Part shown: piece by piece, positions 1 to 11,730 of the stretch
Layout of the letters: each line of letters begins with the position of its first letter
Position numbering within the stretch: the stretch's first letter is position 1
Origin: Pithys albifrons albifrons
Taxonomy: Eukaryota > Chordata > Aves > Passeriformes > Thamnophilidae
DNA length: 64,000 nucleotides
Assembly (NCBI RefSeq): GCF_047495875.1
Contig: NC_092458.1
Location: forward strand, 3,369,939 to 3,433,938
Direction of reading: 5' to 3'
Notes under the pieces: generated by a model
Databases searched by the model: none
Seen by the model: only the letters and a program-made list of their open reading frames with translations
Told to the model about the DNA's origin: nothing
Program-made: the position numbers and the translations under genes

Positions 1-570
1 TACAATTGGCATAGGGCATTAATGTGCTTATAGGCAAAAAGGCAAGAGGTAACCACACTGCCACTCTGTGGAGCAAGATGGATTGATTTTCATCACAGAG
101 TGGACTATGATATTGCATTTCCTCCCCAATTCTAGAACATGGTCTATCATTTCATGAGTTCCTGTTAAGTCTTGACCAAATCAGTTGGATGCTGAAGCAT
201 CCCTTTACTGTGTGTTTGGATCAGGGACATCTGTTGCCTGACCAAGGCAGGGAACAAGAGATAATCAGTTATCCCCCGGCAATCTTGAAATGTTGTTTGC
301 CTGAATTGTACCCCATATGGAATGGAACAATTGTTATTGGACTTCTGAAAAAAAACTTCAGTAGTTACCAAGTCTAGTTATGACCAGAGCGGAAATCTAC
401 TGATGACTTAAACAAATCATTTCATGACACTATAAACAGTGGTCCTAAGGGAAGCCCTTTGAGCTCTCCCAGATCATAGCCCACTGTGCCAACATCTCCC
501 TCTGAGATACCTCTCAATGCTCATGAACTCTCAAGATTGTGATGCTCAGAGGACCATCAGTAAAAGCTTA
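1..570. other. Unassigned non-coding sequence
   Basis: AT-rich single-copy-like sequence. I see no repeat family, RNA gene or convincing coding frame. The open frames of about 60-70 codons on both strands overlap each other and look like chance. Confidence 0.5.
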
Positions 571-714
571 CAGAATCACAGACTATTCTGAGTTGAAAGA
601 GACCCACAAGGATCATTGAGTCCAACTCAAGTTAATGGCCCATACAGGGAATTGAACCCATGACCTTGACATTATTACAACCAAGTTTTAACCAGCTGAG
701 CTAATCTTAGGGTC
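571..714 (-). mobile_element. tRNA-Ile/CR1 SINE, TguSINE1-like
   Basis: Read on the minus strand, the element opens with a tRNA-Ile-like head: an A-box region reading TTAGCTCAGCTGGTTA and a B-box region reading GGTCATGGGTTCAATTCC. It is followed directly by a CR1-type 3' end that finishes in TGTGATTCTG. This arrangement, a tRNA-Ile head joined to a CR1 tail, is that of TguSINE1 described in zebra finch and other passerines, which is mobilised by CR1. The tRNA part has lost its fold: the anticodon arm is degraded (TTGTAATAA region). No clear target-site duplication is visible, as is usual for CR1-mobilised elements. It marks the host as a passerine bird. The alternative, a decayed tRNA-Ile gene beside an unrelated CR1 end, is less likely because the junction matches the SINE. 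Confidence 0.8.
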
Positions 715-3700
715 TACAATGTGACCTGGGCTGATAAACCCACTCCTCAAGGCTCAGTCCTCATCTGTTCAGAAGTGCCAAGGCATTAGACGTGAATAAT
801 TCACTGAGCTCAGGGGAAGTTTTCACAGGTCTTCTTTATGCATTTAGATATACACACCTCTTTGTCCATGCATGTGTGTGTGTGTGTTGTGTGTGTGTGT
901 GTATGTAAATACATTCTACCAAGTATAGTGGGATGTTGCTGCTCAGAACCATACTTAAGTAGCTGTTGCAATTGTACTAAACTCTATCAAGTCACTTTGT
1001 GTTAAATTAGTCAGCAATTAACTTCTGTTAAAGACGTTTACACCCTTCGCCTTTTGCAATACTGATCTCTAGGTAAATCATTCTAAATCCCTGTAACTTG
1101 ATTTTCCTTTGTATGTTTCATCATGTACTAAGTAATGGAATGAACATTACCATCAGCTGTTAAAGTTGCATTTTCACAAATTTATGGTAAAACCTGCTTT
1201 GACCAATACCTTTGACAGTGATTCTTTAAGGGGCCTAAACCACTCATTTGTGAAAGCAGAAGAAAGGGGGGGCTCCTGAGTTTAAGTTAGTCAGGCTTGT
1301 GATCTCATAATGAAAAACACTGTCCAGAGCCAGGGAATTTGAATTCATTTCATAGCAAAGGAAAAATTAAAATTGGATCTTTCTTTTTTAACTTTTGCAA
1401 AGTCTGCATTTACACAGTCTGCCTTGAAGCTAACTGACCCTTGGTCAATGGGATTAAATAAGAACTTATAAGATGCAATTAAACCAACGTGTTTTGGACA
1501 CCACTTGTGTTTATTTGTAAGGTTATCCATATAAATCAATCAGAAGAAAATACCAGATTCCTTAGTTTGTTCAGATGACCTTCACCCTTTTTTTGGATCC
1601 TGTAGGACTTGACTTCACTGTATGGCAGAGGCAGTTCTGGGCACAGATGTGTAGTCACAAATGAGGCTGGTAAAAAAACCCAAGTAACTGTTCTTAAATA
1701 AAGCTGAAGCAGCCCTGCAAGAGGTAGCAGTGAAGGGCTATTTCAAAGATTAAAACTGTTTCTATAGAAGGACTGAAGATCTCTTACACCTTTCAGTGCC
1801 TAAATTCTTGTATGAGACTCTGTCATGGGAGGCAGAACTACATTTTATGTGGTATTTTTATTTGGTTTTTGGGGTTTCCTTTGTTGCTTATTACACATTC
1901 TTTTCAATCTGGTGTCACAAATGGCCACTACTGGAGAGAATTACATTTGACAATGTGTCAATACATTGCAGGCAAAATACTCAAGGTCAATGATTTCGCC
2001 TTTCTCCATCCCATTGTCTTCCAAGACTATTTTACAAGCACCTTTTTAACTTAACATACTTCTAAAAAACTGTATTTCTTATCTTTAAGAGTCAAGCTGA
2101 AGAAGAAAATACTTCAACAACATATGTATTTCCTGCTATGAGGCAAAATTCAATTTTTTATTATTTAAATTTTACTATGTAATAAAGATTAGAAAACCAT
2201 ATTCCCACACTCTAAAACTAGCACAGCTAGGGCTTGTTGTACATTCTAAAGACAGAGCTGCCTAATTTGGTTTTAAAATGGACACATTAAATATAGCACA
2301 TGTAGGGAAGAATTAACTAACTGTAGCAGAATGTTTTTCTGAACTGCTTCTCTCTGCTGGAAATCCCACTATCATACTTGAGATCTAAGATAATGAGAAA
2401 GCTTCTAAAATGAAAAAGCACTACCTTTAATCATTTCAATCCCAGTATAATTTAAAGTTTTATAAAACAGTACAGCTGCCCTTACTCCAAATTCAGGTTG
2501 AAATATTTTCAAATTTTAAGACATTATTTTGTCGCAGATCCTTACAAATCACTGCTACCTACACTGGCATCTAAGTAACAGCAGACTCTTACTACACTTG
2601 AGACACAATAGTGACCATGAATGTACAACAGTCCACTGAAAAAAAGCTGGAGGGGTAAGATGTGGAGTGTGTACTGAGGTGTGACAACAAACAGCACAGC
2701 ATTCCAACAACAGGCCATGAGAAAATGACATGGAAATACAGAGTAACAGGATCTAATCTGAAATAGCTGGGGTAAGTAAGAAATACTGCCAAGTTCAATA
2801 AAAATCCTACTTAGTTAAGAGGAATTTTGTTCAGATGCAAGCACATGATACTCCAGTATTGCAGCTGTAGTGACCTTCCTCTTCAGTTTCTGTCACAATG
2901 GGGCAGTAGGAACAAGTACAGAGAGCATAGGAGCACAGGATTTTCTGAATGTGCTATTTATAGTGCCTGACATGAGATATTTAAAGATAGTGTGCTTCTC
3001 TTATAATTAGTAAACATCTGCTTCTTAGGTGAAATCTAGCCTTTCCATGTTCTTGTTTAATATGGGATGAACCTCTGTTGGGACATGTCCCTCTCTTGCC
3101 CCTAAATATATAGCACTTCTAGATGCTAAACTTCTAGACAGACAAAACTAGGGATCCTGTCAAGTTTTGGGAGGTGGAGCAGGAAAGCAGCAGATGGGAT
3201 GGAAGAGATAAGGAGGTTTCTCATTATTATTTATGGGGTTTTTTTTCCTCTAGTTTCTAATACTTGACTAGTAAAGATTAATATTCACTCCTGTTACTAG
3301 TGCATGCAGGGCATGAAATAAATAGTATTTTATTTAAAACAACCCTGAAAACATATTGAGAAACATTAGTATATCAAGGTGATGAAGAAATGAAGAAACT
3401 CTGCATGCCTGAAAAACCTGGAAGGCACTTTACTTGTGAGTCTATTGACTGAAAGTAAAAATAACTTTTAAAATCTGGTACTGTTCCATGTTTTGTACTA
3501 TGAGCTGACAAAATGGAAAAGGGAGTGTAAATGAATAATGCAGATGGTGTTTCTGAATAAATCTGGAGCATTCAGTACACCTCCTCACCTCTTCACTGAG
3601 GAAGCACATTGGGAGTTTGGCTGCCATACCAGTATATGGACTGGAAATTTATTTATATGCAAAGTAGATCAACCTGACTTACTAGCACATACAAAATTAA

Positions 3701-3937
3701 ATCTAAGCTGATTTCAAAGTAGGTGAAAAAGGTAAAGAATGCCCACTGTGTTAGTCTTCATTGATGGACAGGAAGGATATAACTTTCACTGTTTGATGGC
3801 ATAACTTTTTTAAAATTACTGTTGTTTTTTTTTTTTGGACATCAAAGGTCCAGTGTTTGTAAAAGTTTGATTTGACACTGTGTTTGCAGAAATTGAATTG
3901 AACTTAATTATGCGTATAGTTAGGCAAAACTATGTTT
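715..3937. other. Unassigned non-coding sequence
   Basis: Apart from a TG dinucleotide run near 873-904 I recognise nothing here. Open frames reach at most about 80 codons, such as overlapping frames at 1796-2054, and have no recognisable protein similarity. Confidence 0.5.
873..904. repeat. (TG)n microsatellite
   Basis: An uninterrupted run of TG units broken once by an extra T near the middle. A simple repeat with alternating purine-pyrimidine composition. Confidence 0.9.
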
Positions 3938-4510
3938 TCTCATTGTTTTGGTTGGGACAGAGTTGATTTTCTTTTTAGCATCCCATTAAGTTGCTGTCAT
4001 TTGGATTTGTGCCAAAGTTAGAGTTAATAACAGAGGGTTGTTCTAGTTATTGCTGAGCAGTGCTCACACAGTGTCAAGACCTCCTGTCACTCTTGCACCA
4101 CCCCATCAGTAAGCAGGCTGGGGATGCACAAGATTTTGGAAGGGGACACATCTGGACCAGCTGACCTTAACTGACCTAAAGGGTATCCCAGACCATATGG
4201 AGCTCATGCTCAGCACTCAAATCTGGAGAGACAAGAAGGAAAGGAAGCATTCAGTGGTACAGCAATCTTTCTAAGTCACTGTTATATTTTATGGGGCTCA
4301 GCTTTCCCGGAGGTGGCTGAACACCTTCCTGCTCATGGCAAATTAATTCCTTGTTTTGCTTTGCTTGTGTGCATAGATTTTGCATTACATATTACACTGT
4401 CTTTATCTCAATTCATGAGTTTTCTAGCTTTTATCCACTCACCCCACTGCAGAAGGAGTGAGTGAGGTGCCGTGTAGTGCTTATCTGCCCAACAGGGTTT
4501 AACCGCAACA
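3938..4510 (+). mobile_element. Solo LTR, family LTR-C (widespread avian ERV LTR)
   Basis: Begins around TGTTTTGGTTGGGACAGAG and ends around TTTAACCGCAACA. The order of segments matches the long LTR common in bird genomes: a GAGTTGATTTTC segment near the start, then TTGCTGAGCAGTGCTCACAC, GACCATATGGAGCTCATGCT, CTTGTTTTGCTTTGCTTG, and a C-rich segment before the end. The expected TATA and polyadenylation motifs are decayed, so this is an old, inert copy. The same family occurs on the minus strand at 36156-36796. A 5S-derived SINE starts immediately after its end. No internal retroviral sequence is attached and no clear target-site duplication is visible. Confidence 0.75.
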
Positions 4511-4806
4511 CTATCCCTGACATCTGATCCCGTCAGACCTCGGAAGCTCAGCAGGGTCAGCCCCGGATTAGTACTTGGATGGGAGACCTCCTGGGAAATG
4601 CCGGGTGCTGTAGGTTCTAGTCCTGAGGACTTCACTGGCACTGTCCAAGCTCGCTCGGCCGTGGCAGATGAACCTCAGGACTGAAACGGTGGGGCCAGTT
4701 CTGTGCACGCTGAGCCTCACCTGAAATCCACTGCGCAGGCTGGAAGGGCACGTGGGGACAGCCCTGCCCAAATATGCGTTCGCGAAGCTGAGCCACACAC
4801 ACACAT
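4511..4806 (+). mobile_element. 5S rRNA-derived SINE, copy A
   Basis: Positions 4521-4617 closely resemble vertebrate 5S rRNA from about base 28 to the 3' end, including the A box (GAAGCTCAGCAGGGTCAG), the intermediate element and the C box (ACTTGGATGGGAGACC), and the terminal GTGCTGTAGG. A non-5S body follows with a perfect 10-bp inverted repeat (4619-4628 and 4673-4682). The element ends in a CA-repeat tail at about 4794-4806. There is no tRNA head. It abuts the end of the LTR at 3938-4510 and I could not find a clear target-site duplication, so the 5' boundary is good to a few bases only. It is too different from 5S rRNA at the 5' end, and carries too long a body, to be a functional 5S gene. 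Confidence 0.85.
4521..4617 (+). pseudogene. 5S rRNA-like region inside SINE copy A
   Basis: The internal control region of 5S rRNA (A box, intermediate element, C box) is preserved almost base for base, with changes such as GCTCAGCAG where 5S has GCTAAGCAG. It is listed separately so that it is not mistaken for a 5S rRNA gene. The first quarter of 5S is missing or unrecognisable, no T-run terminator follows, and the sequence continues into the SINE body. Confidence 0.8.
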
Positions 4807-6879
4807 GTGTCATCTTATTACCACCTTTGCAGAGGCAGCAGTTTTACATCCAAACATACGTTATGGAGAGAAATGTCTAGTATGAATGTATGATTTTGAT
4901 GGGTAGATTTCTGCAGTATCCGTGTGCAGAACATTCAAACATGAGTTCATATAATTTCACATAATTATGTAACAATATCCAAACCTAGAGGCATTATTGT
5001 TGAATTGTGCAACAAATGTTTAATAGGATCAGATATTTATTCAATAATTAGAATTTCTTCATTTAGAAAATATAATAAGGAAACATTAAGTAAACATGAA
5101 AATTAATAATAATTTAACAAAGACAAAAGATATAATCTGCATATCTGAATATATTGTATGTATATGACTTGGGTTATGTGCTGTTTTTCACATTACATTC
5201 TTTAGAGAGAACAACACTGCAATGAAAGTATAAAACAGAGAGGCAAGTTAATAACATTTCTGCAGTGTATTCCTTTAGAAGAAAGTATATGAGCTATTTC
5301 AAAAGCATGTTGGCAGTTTGCTAGTTATGCCTTCTGGAAATAGTCCCATAAAATGACTGCAAGCTGCCCTCTAAATTACAATGCAATTTTCTTATTTTAG
5401 TGGAAGGTAAGCACTTGGAATACCATCTTATTTATTTCAAATAGGGAGGGCCACATTTGCTCAATGGAAAATTTTAATCAGTTAACTGAGGTTTGTGGGT
5501 TCAATTTAACCTTTGTTAGAAATCTGTTTTAAATACAGAATATGCTTCAGTTTAATTGATTAAAATTACTTGTCTGCAGAATTATCATTATTGCACATGT
5601 GATGTAATATAATGCAAGAGAATATTTGTGCACTGCAATATCAGCTTTGTCTACTGAATTTATTTTAGCCAGTTACAAGCCTCAAAGGGTAAATAGTATC
5701 AGATTCAACGCATCTTCTATATCTAGTTTGGGTTATTTTGTCTGTATGTGGGGTGAAGTAGTGATCTATCTGTCCATTTCTTCAGTTAGTGTACATCTGA
5801 GTATTTACTTCTCTAAGATGTGTCTAATATATGTTGCATCTACTGCACTTGTATGACACTGATTCATTATAAGGAATAATTTTTCATTTGCAGTTATTCC
5901 AATATATTTGCCAATGCAAACTTAACAAGCATAGTAAGATCACTTTCTTTGAGCATAAACAACAGCTACAGATCTCCCCAGATATGTCAAAGTCTTCTTC
6001 ACCACGGAGCCCTCTTAATTTTATGTATGTTTGTACGTAAGAACCAGGCCTTTTATGTCCCAGCAAAACAAGCTCAGTATATACATGCTATTCTATTAAT
6101 GTATATAAGATCAGGGCAGAAGCATGACATTCCTGTCTAGGGAAAGTGAATCATTACTCTGTGCAGCAATGTTTGGGTCCACTGTAAATGGACCACAAAA
6201 ATTGTCACTATCCAGGTCTTGTAGCACTAAAGCCCAGAGTGTAGGAAAGGGTACCCTGTAAAGAGATGTTCCAGTGGCTTTATTGAATGGTACACAGGAT
6301 GCTATAGTGTCTTGAGTAACCCTGTGTAATCAGGGTTAAAAATTCTCCCAGAGCTTTCTTCACAGTGAGCAGAGATCAAACACTACTGTGCACAAAGACA
6401 TGCCAGAATGGAATGGAGGTGGTCAAATACAAGCTAACACTGGACACTACACAAGGATTTCAGTCACAATCATAATACTTGTGGGAACTATATATCTTAC
6501 AAATTCCAATGTTATTTTGTTTATTGCATTTAAACAGAATGAGGTTCCAAAGTGGTATTCCTGGGAGCAGGATCTGTTACACTTATTGGACTTGCAGTGC
6601 CAATGGCTTCAGAAGAGGTCAATTGCAAAGGAAAAGAATGTTCAGTATGAGAAAGGACAACAGAATATAAACCTCTGAAGTTTTGCAGATTTTTATCCAG
6701 CAGGAACCATCATGATCATCCAAATTTAATTTCCAGCAAAACAGTCCCAAAAACTTTGACCACTAATGCCTTCAATGAGACCACAACTCTGGTGGAGTCT
6801 AAGCATCTCTTTTAAAATGACAGCTAATCTTAAAGATTTTAAATGGTGGAAGGTGCATCACAACATCCACCAAATAGTT
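4807..6879. other. Unassigned non-coding sequence
   Basis: Strongly AT-rich. A 96-codon frame at 6388-6678 has one hydrophobic stretch but no recognisable family, no good start context and no splice-like partners, so I treat it as chance. I see no recognisable repeat. Confidence 0.5.
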
Positions 6880-7310
6880 TCATAGTTGAATACATTTTAT
6901 TCCTGAAGAAGTCTACCTCATTTTGACTTTGAATTTATTAAACTTCTAATTCCAGCCACTGGGTCTCATTTTCCATTCATCTATAAGATTAAAGAGCCTT
7001 CTAGCCCTGGAAAATTTTCCTCATGGGTGCAGCTGCAGACTACAAACTATTCACCTCTTAACCTTCTTTTTGTTTAGTCAAATACATTAATTTTTTTTAG
7101 TCTTTTACAGTTGAGACAGAGCTTTCAACCTTACATTGTTCTTTGAGTTCTTTTCTAAATCATTTTCAAACTACTGACATTCCTTTTATACTCTTTAAAT
7201 GAGAACTGCACAAAGAATTTCAATAAGTTCTTCTTAATAGCATCGATGGGACTAACCACTTTACAACTGCTTGTTAGTCTCACCTTTATTAAAACAAAGT
7301 TCATGTATAG
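6880..7310 (-). mobile_element. Ancient CR1 LINE 3' fragment
   Basis: The antisense text (AACCTTCTTTTTGTTTAGTC, then a segment around AGTCTTTTAC, then TTGAGTTCTTTTCTAAATCA, then a segment around GAACTGCACA) follows the order seen in the reverse complement of old amniote CR1 3' ends, of the kind common in turtles and crocodilians. It is heavily decayed with no open reading frame. The boundaries are approximate. The assignment rests on remembered family structure, not on alignment. Confidence 0.5.
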
Positions 7311-7496
7311 TTTCAGAGCCACAAAAATTACTTTGGAACCTCAAGTTCAGATGTTTATGCCCTGTGACCTCCGACTGCTCTACAGGAACTGTTAAAGGTT
7401 CTTCAGAAATACTTAATCTTAAGTAGAGATTTCTTTATGCTGTACTTCTAAATAACTTCCAGACAGAACCATGTTAAGAAATGCCTATATATATGT

Positions 7497-7518
7497 GTAG
7501 ATAGATAGATAGATAGAT

Positions 7519-7549
<31 letters not shown>

Positions 7550-7637
7550 GATAGATAGATGATAGATATATAGATAGATATATAGATAGATAATTGATTG
7601 ATAGATAGATAATTTATAGATATGTAGATAATTGATT

Positions 7638-7677
<40 letters not shown>
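7497..7677. repeat. (GATA)n microsatellite
   Basis: About 180 bp of GATA units (TATC on the other strand), with interruptions such as GATGATA, GATATATA and GATAATTGATTGATA that divide it into several purer blocks. The minus-strand frames rich in Ile, Tyr, Leu and Ser across it are products of the repeat, not genes. Confidence 0.95.
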
Positions 7678-7680
<3 letters not shown>

Positions 7681-10600
7681 TAAAATTGTCAGACATGGAA
7701 GAAGCCATCTGCTTTTATGCATGTATTATCCCAGGAATAAAACCATTCATTTGCTGACTAGGCAATAATTCAGTGGAAGATATAAATATTTTTATTGATG
7801 ATAATATGATTGCTTAATTAACTAGAAAAAATTAAATGATTGTAAATCGTTGCTTAATAGAAACAGTTTCTACTTGGGTAATGTGAAAGCTAAAATCAGG
7901 AGATTAACTCTTAGCCATTTAAAGCATAAAGAACTCTATGCTTACTAAGCCAGACATTGAAGAATATGATGATCAGGTCTCACAAAAAGAGATTTTAAAC
8001 TAATAATGCTAGCCTAAGAAATCAGTTTGTGATATTAAATATATTCACTCTACCTAGAGCTTTTTCCTGTACACTCAAACAGAAAGGAAAGTATTACTTC
8101 TCTTTCAAGTGAGTAAGAAAGCCAAGTGGAATATAGATATTTTCAGCTTTCCTCTTACAACATTTTTACCACCCATGCTTTGGCCCCCAAGCAGCTGAGA
8201 GATACTTGTTATGGTGGTTATTCATGGCAGTGCTTTTTTTAGAGAGGAGTTTCTGTCTTGACAGAATTTTGATGATTTATGCTACAAGATACTTCTTAAA
8301 TATGAATTAAAGTTTGAATCAGTGGCTGAATTGTTGTGGGTTTTTGTTTGTTTGCTTTGTTTTGTTTTTTTTTTTCAATGCAAGCAATTTTAAACACGAT
8401 TTTATGGTTCAAAAAGATAAAGAAACTTCATTCTTGGCTTCTGCTGTAATGGTTGTCCATTTTCCTCAGGGATAGACTGATCCTCTTCTCAACATAATAA
8501 GGGTTTCCTTCTTGTGAATGAGAATCTAGTGAACATATTTTCCTTTGTATCATACTTCTCCCTAACTCCTTCTCACTCTGCAGCACTGTGTCTTCTGAGG
8601 GATGGACAAAAGGCAGTAGTTAGTTCTTGCTACAGGTTTGTAGTCTACAAAATTTCCTTCTATGGAACTTTAAGCTTGCCAAGACTTTGGAAGGAGCCTC
8701 CCCTTCTTCAGATTCCTTATGAACACATACCCACACAAAAGAGCCACTAGGAATGAACGAACATTGTTACCTTCCTATTCCTGCTTTTCATCTTATTGTA
8801 GACATCCAAGGAGAACCTATAAGTTAGAAAATCCAGGCTTGTGCAGATCAATCCTCCACATGTTCAGAGTGGTCCTCAGAAAGCAATATTTTTGTTGTTC
8901 AGCAGCTGGTATTTCTCCAATGTAACAGATGACATTTTGATAATCTATGATAACCTCTGATTTTCACACAGGTGAGAGAAGCTGCTACACATCTAGGAAC
9001 TACTGACATTTGGTAGATAAGCTGTATTTTTTCTATTCTACTTCTAAAGAAATTACTAGAAATTGCTGCAGTGCCACAAAACGGGTTATTTTCCTTTCTT
9101 TCTCCCTGACTTTTGGCAATTATTAAGAACAATTATTAGCTGCTTTCTCAACAGTTAGTAAGGCTGTGCAAAACTGAATTCCTCACTTGCCGGAAGGATT
9201 GCATTTAGTTTTTGTTTGTTTGGCTTTATTCATTGGTGTTCTGCTCATGCATGTTGAGGATTTCTGTGAAAGCCAGATTATAACAGATTCTAAATCTTAA
9301 ACAAGATTGACCAATTTTGGTTGTCTTTACATATGAAACTATGCAAAGCCCTAAACTCCTCACAGAATTGCAATAGCTTCTTAATACTTGACTCACATGC
9401 TTTGTAGAGCAGAGTAAAATCTGGATGCTTTCCCAGGTGCTGTGCAACCCTCAAGCTCCACTGTAACTTTGGGAAATTAAACTAGGCCTAAAGTTTTGCA
9501 TGATGCAAAGAGTTAACCTTTTTCGTAGACAAAGGTGAATTTGCAACCCTGTAGACTTTTAAAGCACTCCCTGTGGGATTTATTTTGCATATATCAATTG
9601 CAGTCAATGACATAAATAGTAACTATAGGCAATGCTGTATCTTGGCCTTTGGTCTAGTAATAGAAAACAAAGCATTTCTGTTAAGGAACATGCAGAACCA
9701 CACAATGAATTCCAAGTGCAAATTTTTACTGTTATTTGTAAGGATTACTTATCAAAACATCACAGGATGCTCATCTGTTTCATTGTCCCTGATCAATATC
9801 CCAGACTGAGTGCAAGTTCTGCCTTGCTCCATGCTGAGAAATAAATAATTCCTGTCAGGCTCAGAATAAAGTTGTGCAAGCCTTCTGAGCACCTGTATTA
9901 CATGGAAGATTGACTTCACCTGCTGTCTATCATAATGATCTCTGGAATAAATTTTAAAGACCTTGCTTCATGTCTAGTGGATAATGTGTTATTTTGGTGT
10001 ATTTGTTCACATTTTTCTCCAAACTCATATTTTTAGGCTAAGTTTCTAGTCTTCCTATAAATATTAAATCTCAATAAAAATTTTATTATTTCTTGGTAGG
10101 AATATTACCACATATTAATTTTCTTTCCTGTTTTATGTAACATCAGTAAAAACAATTCATGTGAGAATCGTTCCAGCTTCCACAGCAAAAATTAAGATAT
10201 TAATTAAGATGGATAATATAATCTTGTCCTGTGGAATGCCACTAGACAATTCTAGTCAACAAAAGGCTATTTATTCTAATGATTATCTTAGGATAAATTA
10301 AGCTATAATATAGCTAAATTATATAAATAAATTAGCTTGAACTTCTGAACAATGTAAAGCAATTTGTTGATGTTTCCTGCACAGAATCTTGCCCTCCATA
10401 AAATAACCAGCACCCTTTGTCAGGAAAGAAAAAGGCGAAAACATTTATGAGAGTCCCACAATTAGCTATTTATAGTTACTATGGAAACAAAGCAGAATCA
10501 AATAAGCATCAGAGCTTGTGTGCTTATGGTTCTGTTCATCTGACAGGCTATTGAACCATAGACCTTCTTTTAACAGCATTTTTTTTCCAAATGTTTATAA

Positions 10601-11099
10601 AATTTGGTGTTATAGATTTCTTCATTCAGGTGCACCCTTTTTGATGATAATAAGTGGAGACATGGGAAGGCTTAAATTCTGCTAGACTATAAACATGAGC
10701 AATGTGCAATGTCGGAAGTTTTACTTGTCTAAAAGAACAATTTTCAAGGTAGGCTGTAGAACAGAGAATGTTGCTGCTTGTTGCCAGTTCTTTGCTGCAA
10801 AAAACCCCAAACCAAAACAGAACAAGTCACCTCAACCTCCCCCCAGCCCCAACTAAATCAACCATTCCAAAACCATCTTGGTTTTTTTCATTTCATGGAG
10901 ATGATTTCATAAGCCTGAAACCTATTTGTGTAGACCTTACTGGGCAGCATGAACGAACTATGTCACAGGTAAGAAGCTGGAAGCTTCTCAAACTATGCTG
11001 ACTAAAGAATATTTGTATGACTGGGAGAACTTAATCAAAATTCTTTATCATTTTAGCTTCTTTTTGCTAATAATCTGGGTTGAAGGCAAGTTGAATATA
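7678..11099. other. Unassigned non-coding sequence
   Basis: No recognisable repeat or gene. Contains T-rich tracts near 8335-8375 and several overlapping 60-80 codon frames on both strands that look like chance. Confidence 0.5.
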
Positions 11100-11730
11100 C
11101 GTCAGCAGTGCCCTGGCAGCCAGGAGGCCTAACTGTGTCCTGGAGGGGCATCAGGCAAAGCATCACCAGCTGGGTGAGAGGGGGAATTGTTCCTCTTTAC
11201 TCTGCACTGAGGCAGTCTCACCTTGAATATTGTGTACAGTTTGGGGCACTACAATACAAGATATTTAGCTGTTAAAGAGTGTCCAAAGGTGGGCAACAAG
11301 GATGATGAAGGGCCTTGCTGGGAATCTATATGAGGAGTGTCTGAAGGCACTCGGTCTGTTCAGCCTGGAGGAGACCGAGGGGAGACCTCATTGCAATTAC
11401 AACTTCCTTATGAGGAGAGGTGGAGGGGAAGGCACTGATCTCTTCTCTGTGGTGAACAGAGACAGAACCCAAGAAAATAGCCTGAAGTTGTGTCAGGGGA
11501 GGTTTAGTTTGGATAATAGAACAAGGTTCTTCACCCAGAGGGTGGTTGGTCACAAGGACAGGCTCCCCAGGGAAGTGGTCACAGCACCAAGCCTGAGAGA
11601 GTTCAAGAAGCATTTGGATGATACTCTCAGGCACACAGTGTGACTCTTGGGGATGGTCCTCTGCAGGGCCAGGAGTTGGACTCAATCATTGTGGGTCCCT
11701 TCCAGCTTGGCATGTTCTGTGATTCCGTGA
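11100..11730 (+). mobile_element. CR1 LINE 3' fragment
   Basis: Sense-strand text follows the 3' end of avian CR1. It has the end of the reverse transcriptase reading frame (CTTTACTCTGCACTGAGGCA, CTTGAATATTGTGTACAGTT), the segment GGAGACCTCATTGC, and the characteristic CTCCCCAGGGAAGTGGTCAC. The end reads TTGGACTCAATCATTGTGGG and then GATTCCGTGA. The frame is broken by substitutions and small indels, so no working protein is encoded. The 113- and 119-codon frames that overlap on opposite strands here are by-products. As usual for CR1 it is 5'-truncated and lacks a target-site duplication. Confidence 0.85.

Noticed and set aside
4521..4617. A functional 5S rRNA gene
   Set aside because: The first part of 5S is missing, no T-run terminator follows, and the sequence continues into a SINE body shared with three other copies.
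7497..7677. CRISPR-like array
   Set aside because: It is a tetranucleotide microsatellite without distinct spacers, in a vertebrate genome.
7448..7722. Ile/Tyr/Leu/Ser-rich minus-strand frames
   Set aside because: Products of the GATA microsatellite.
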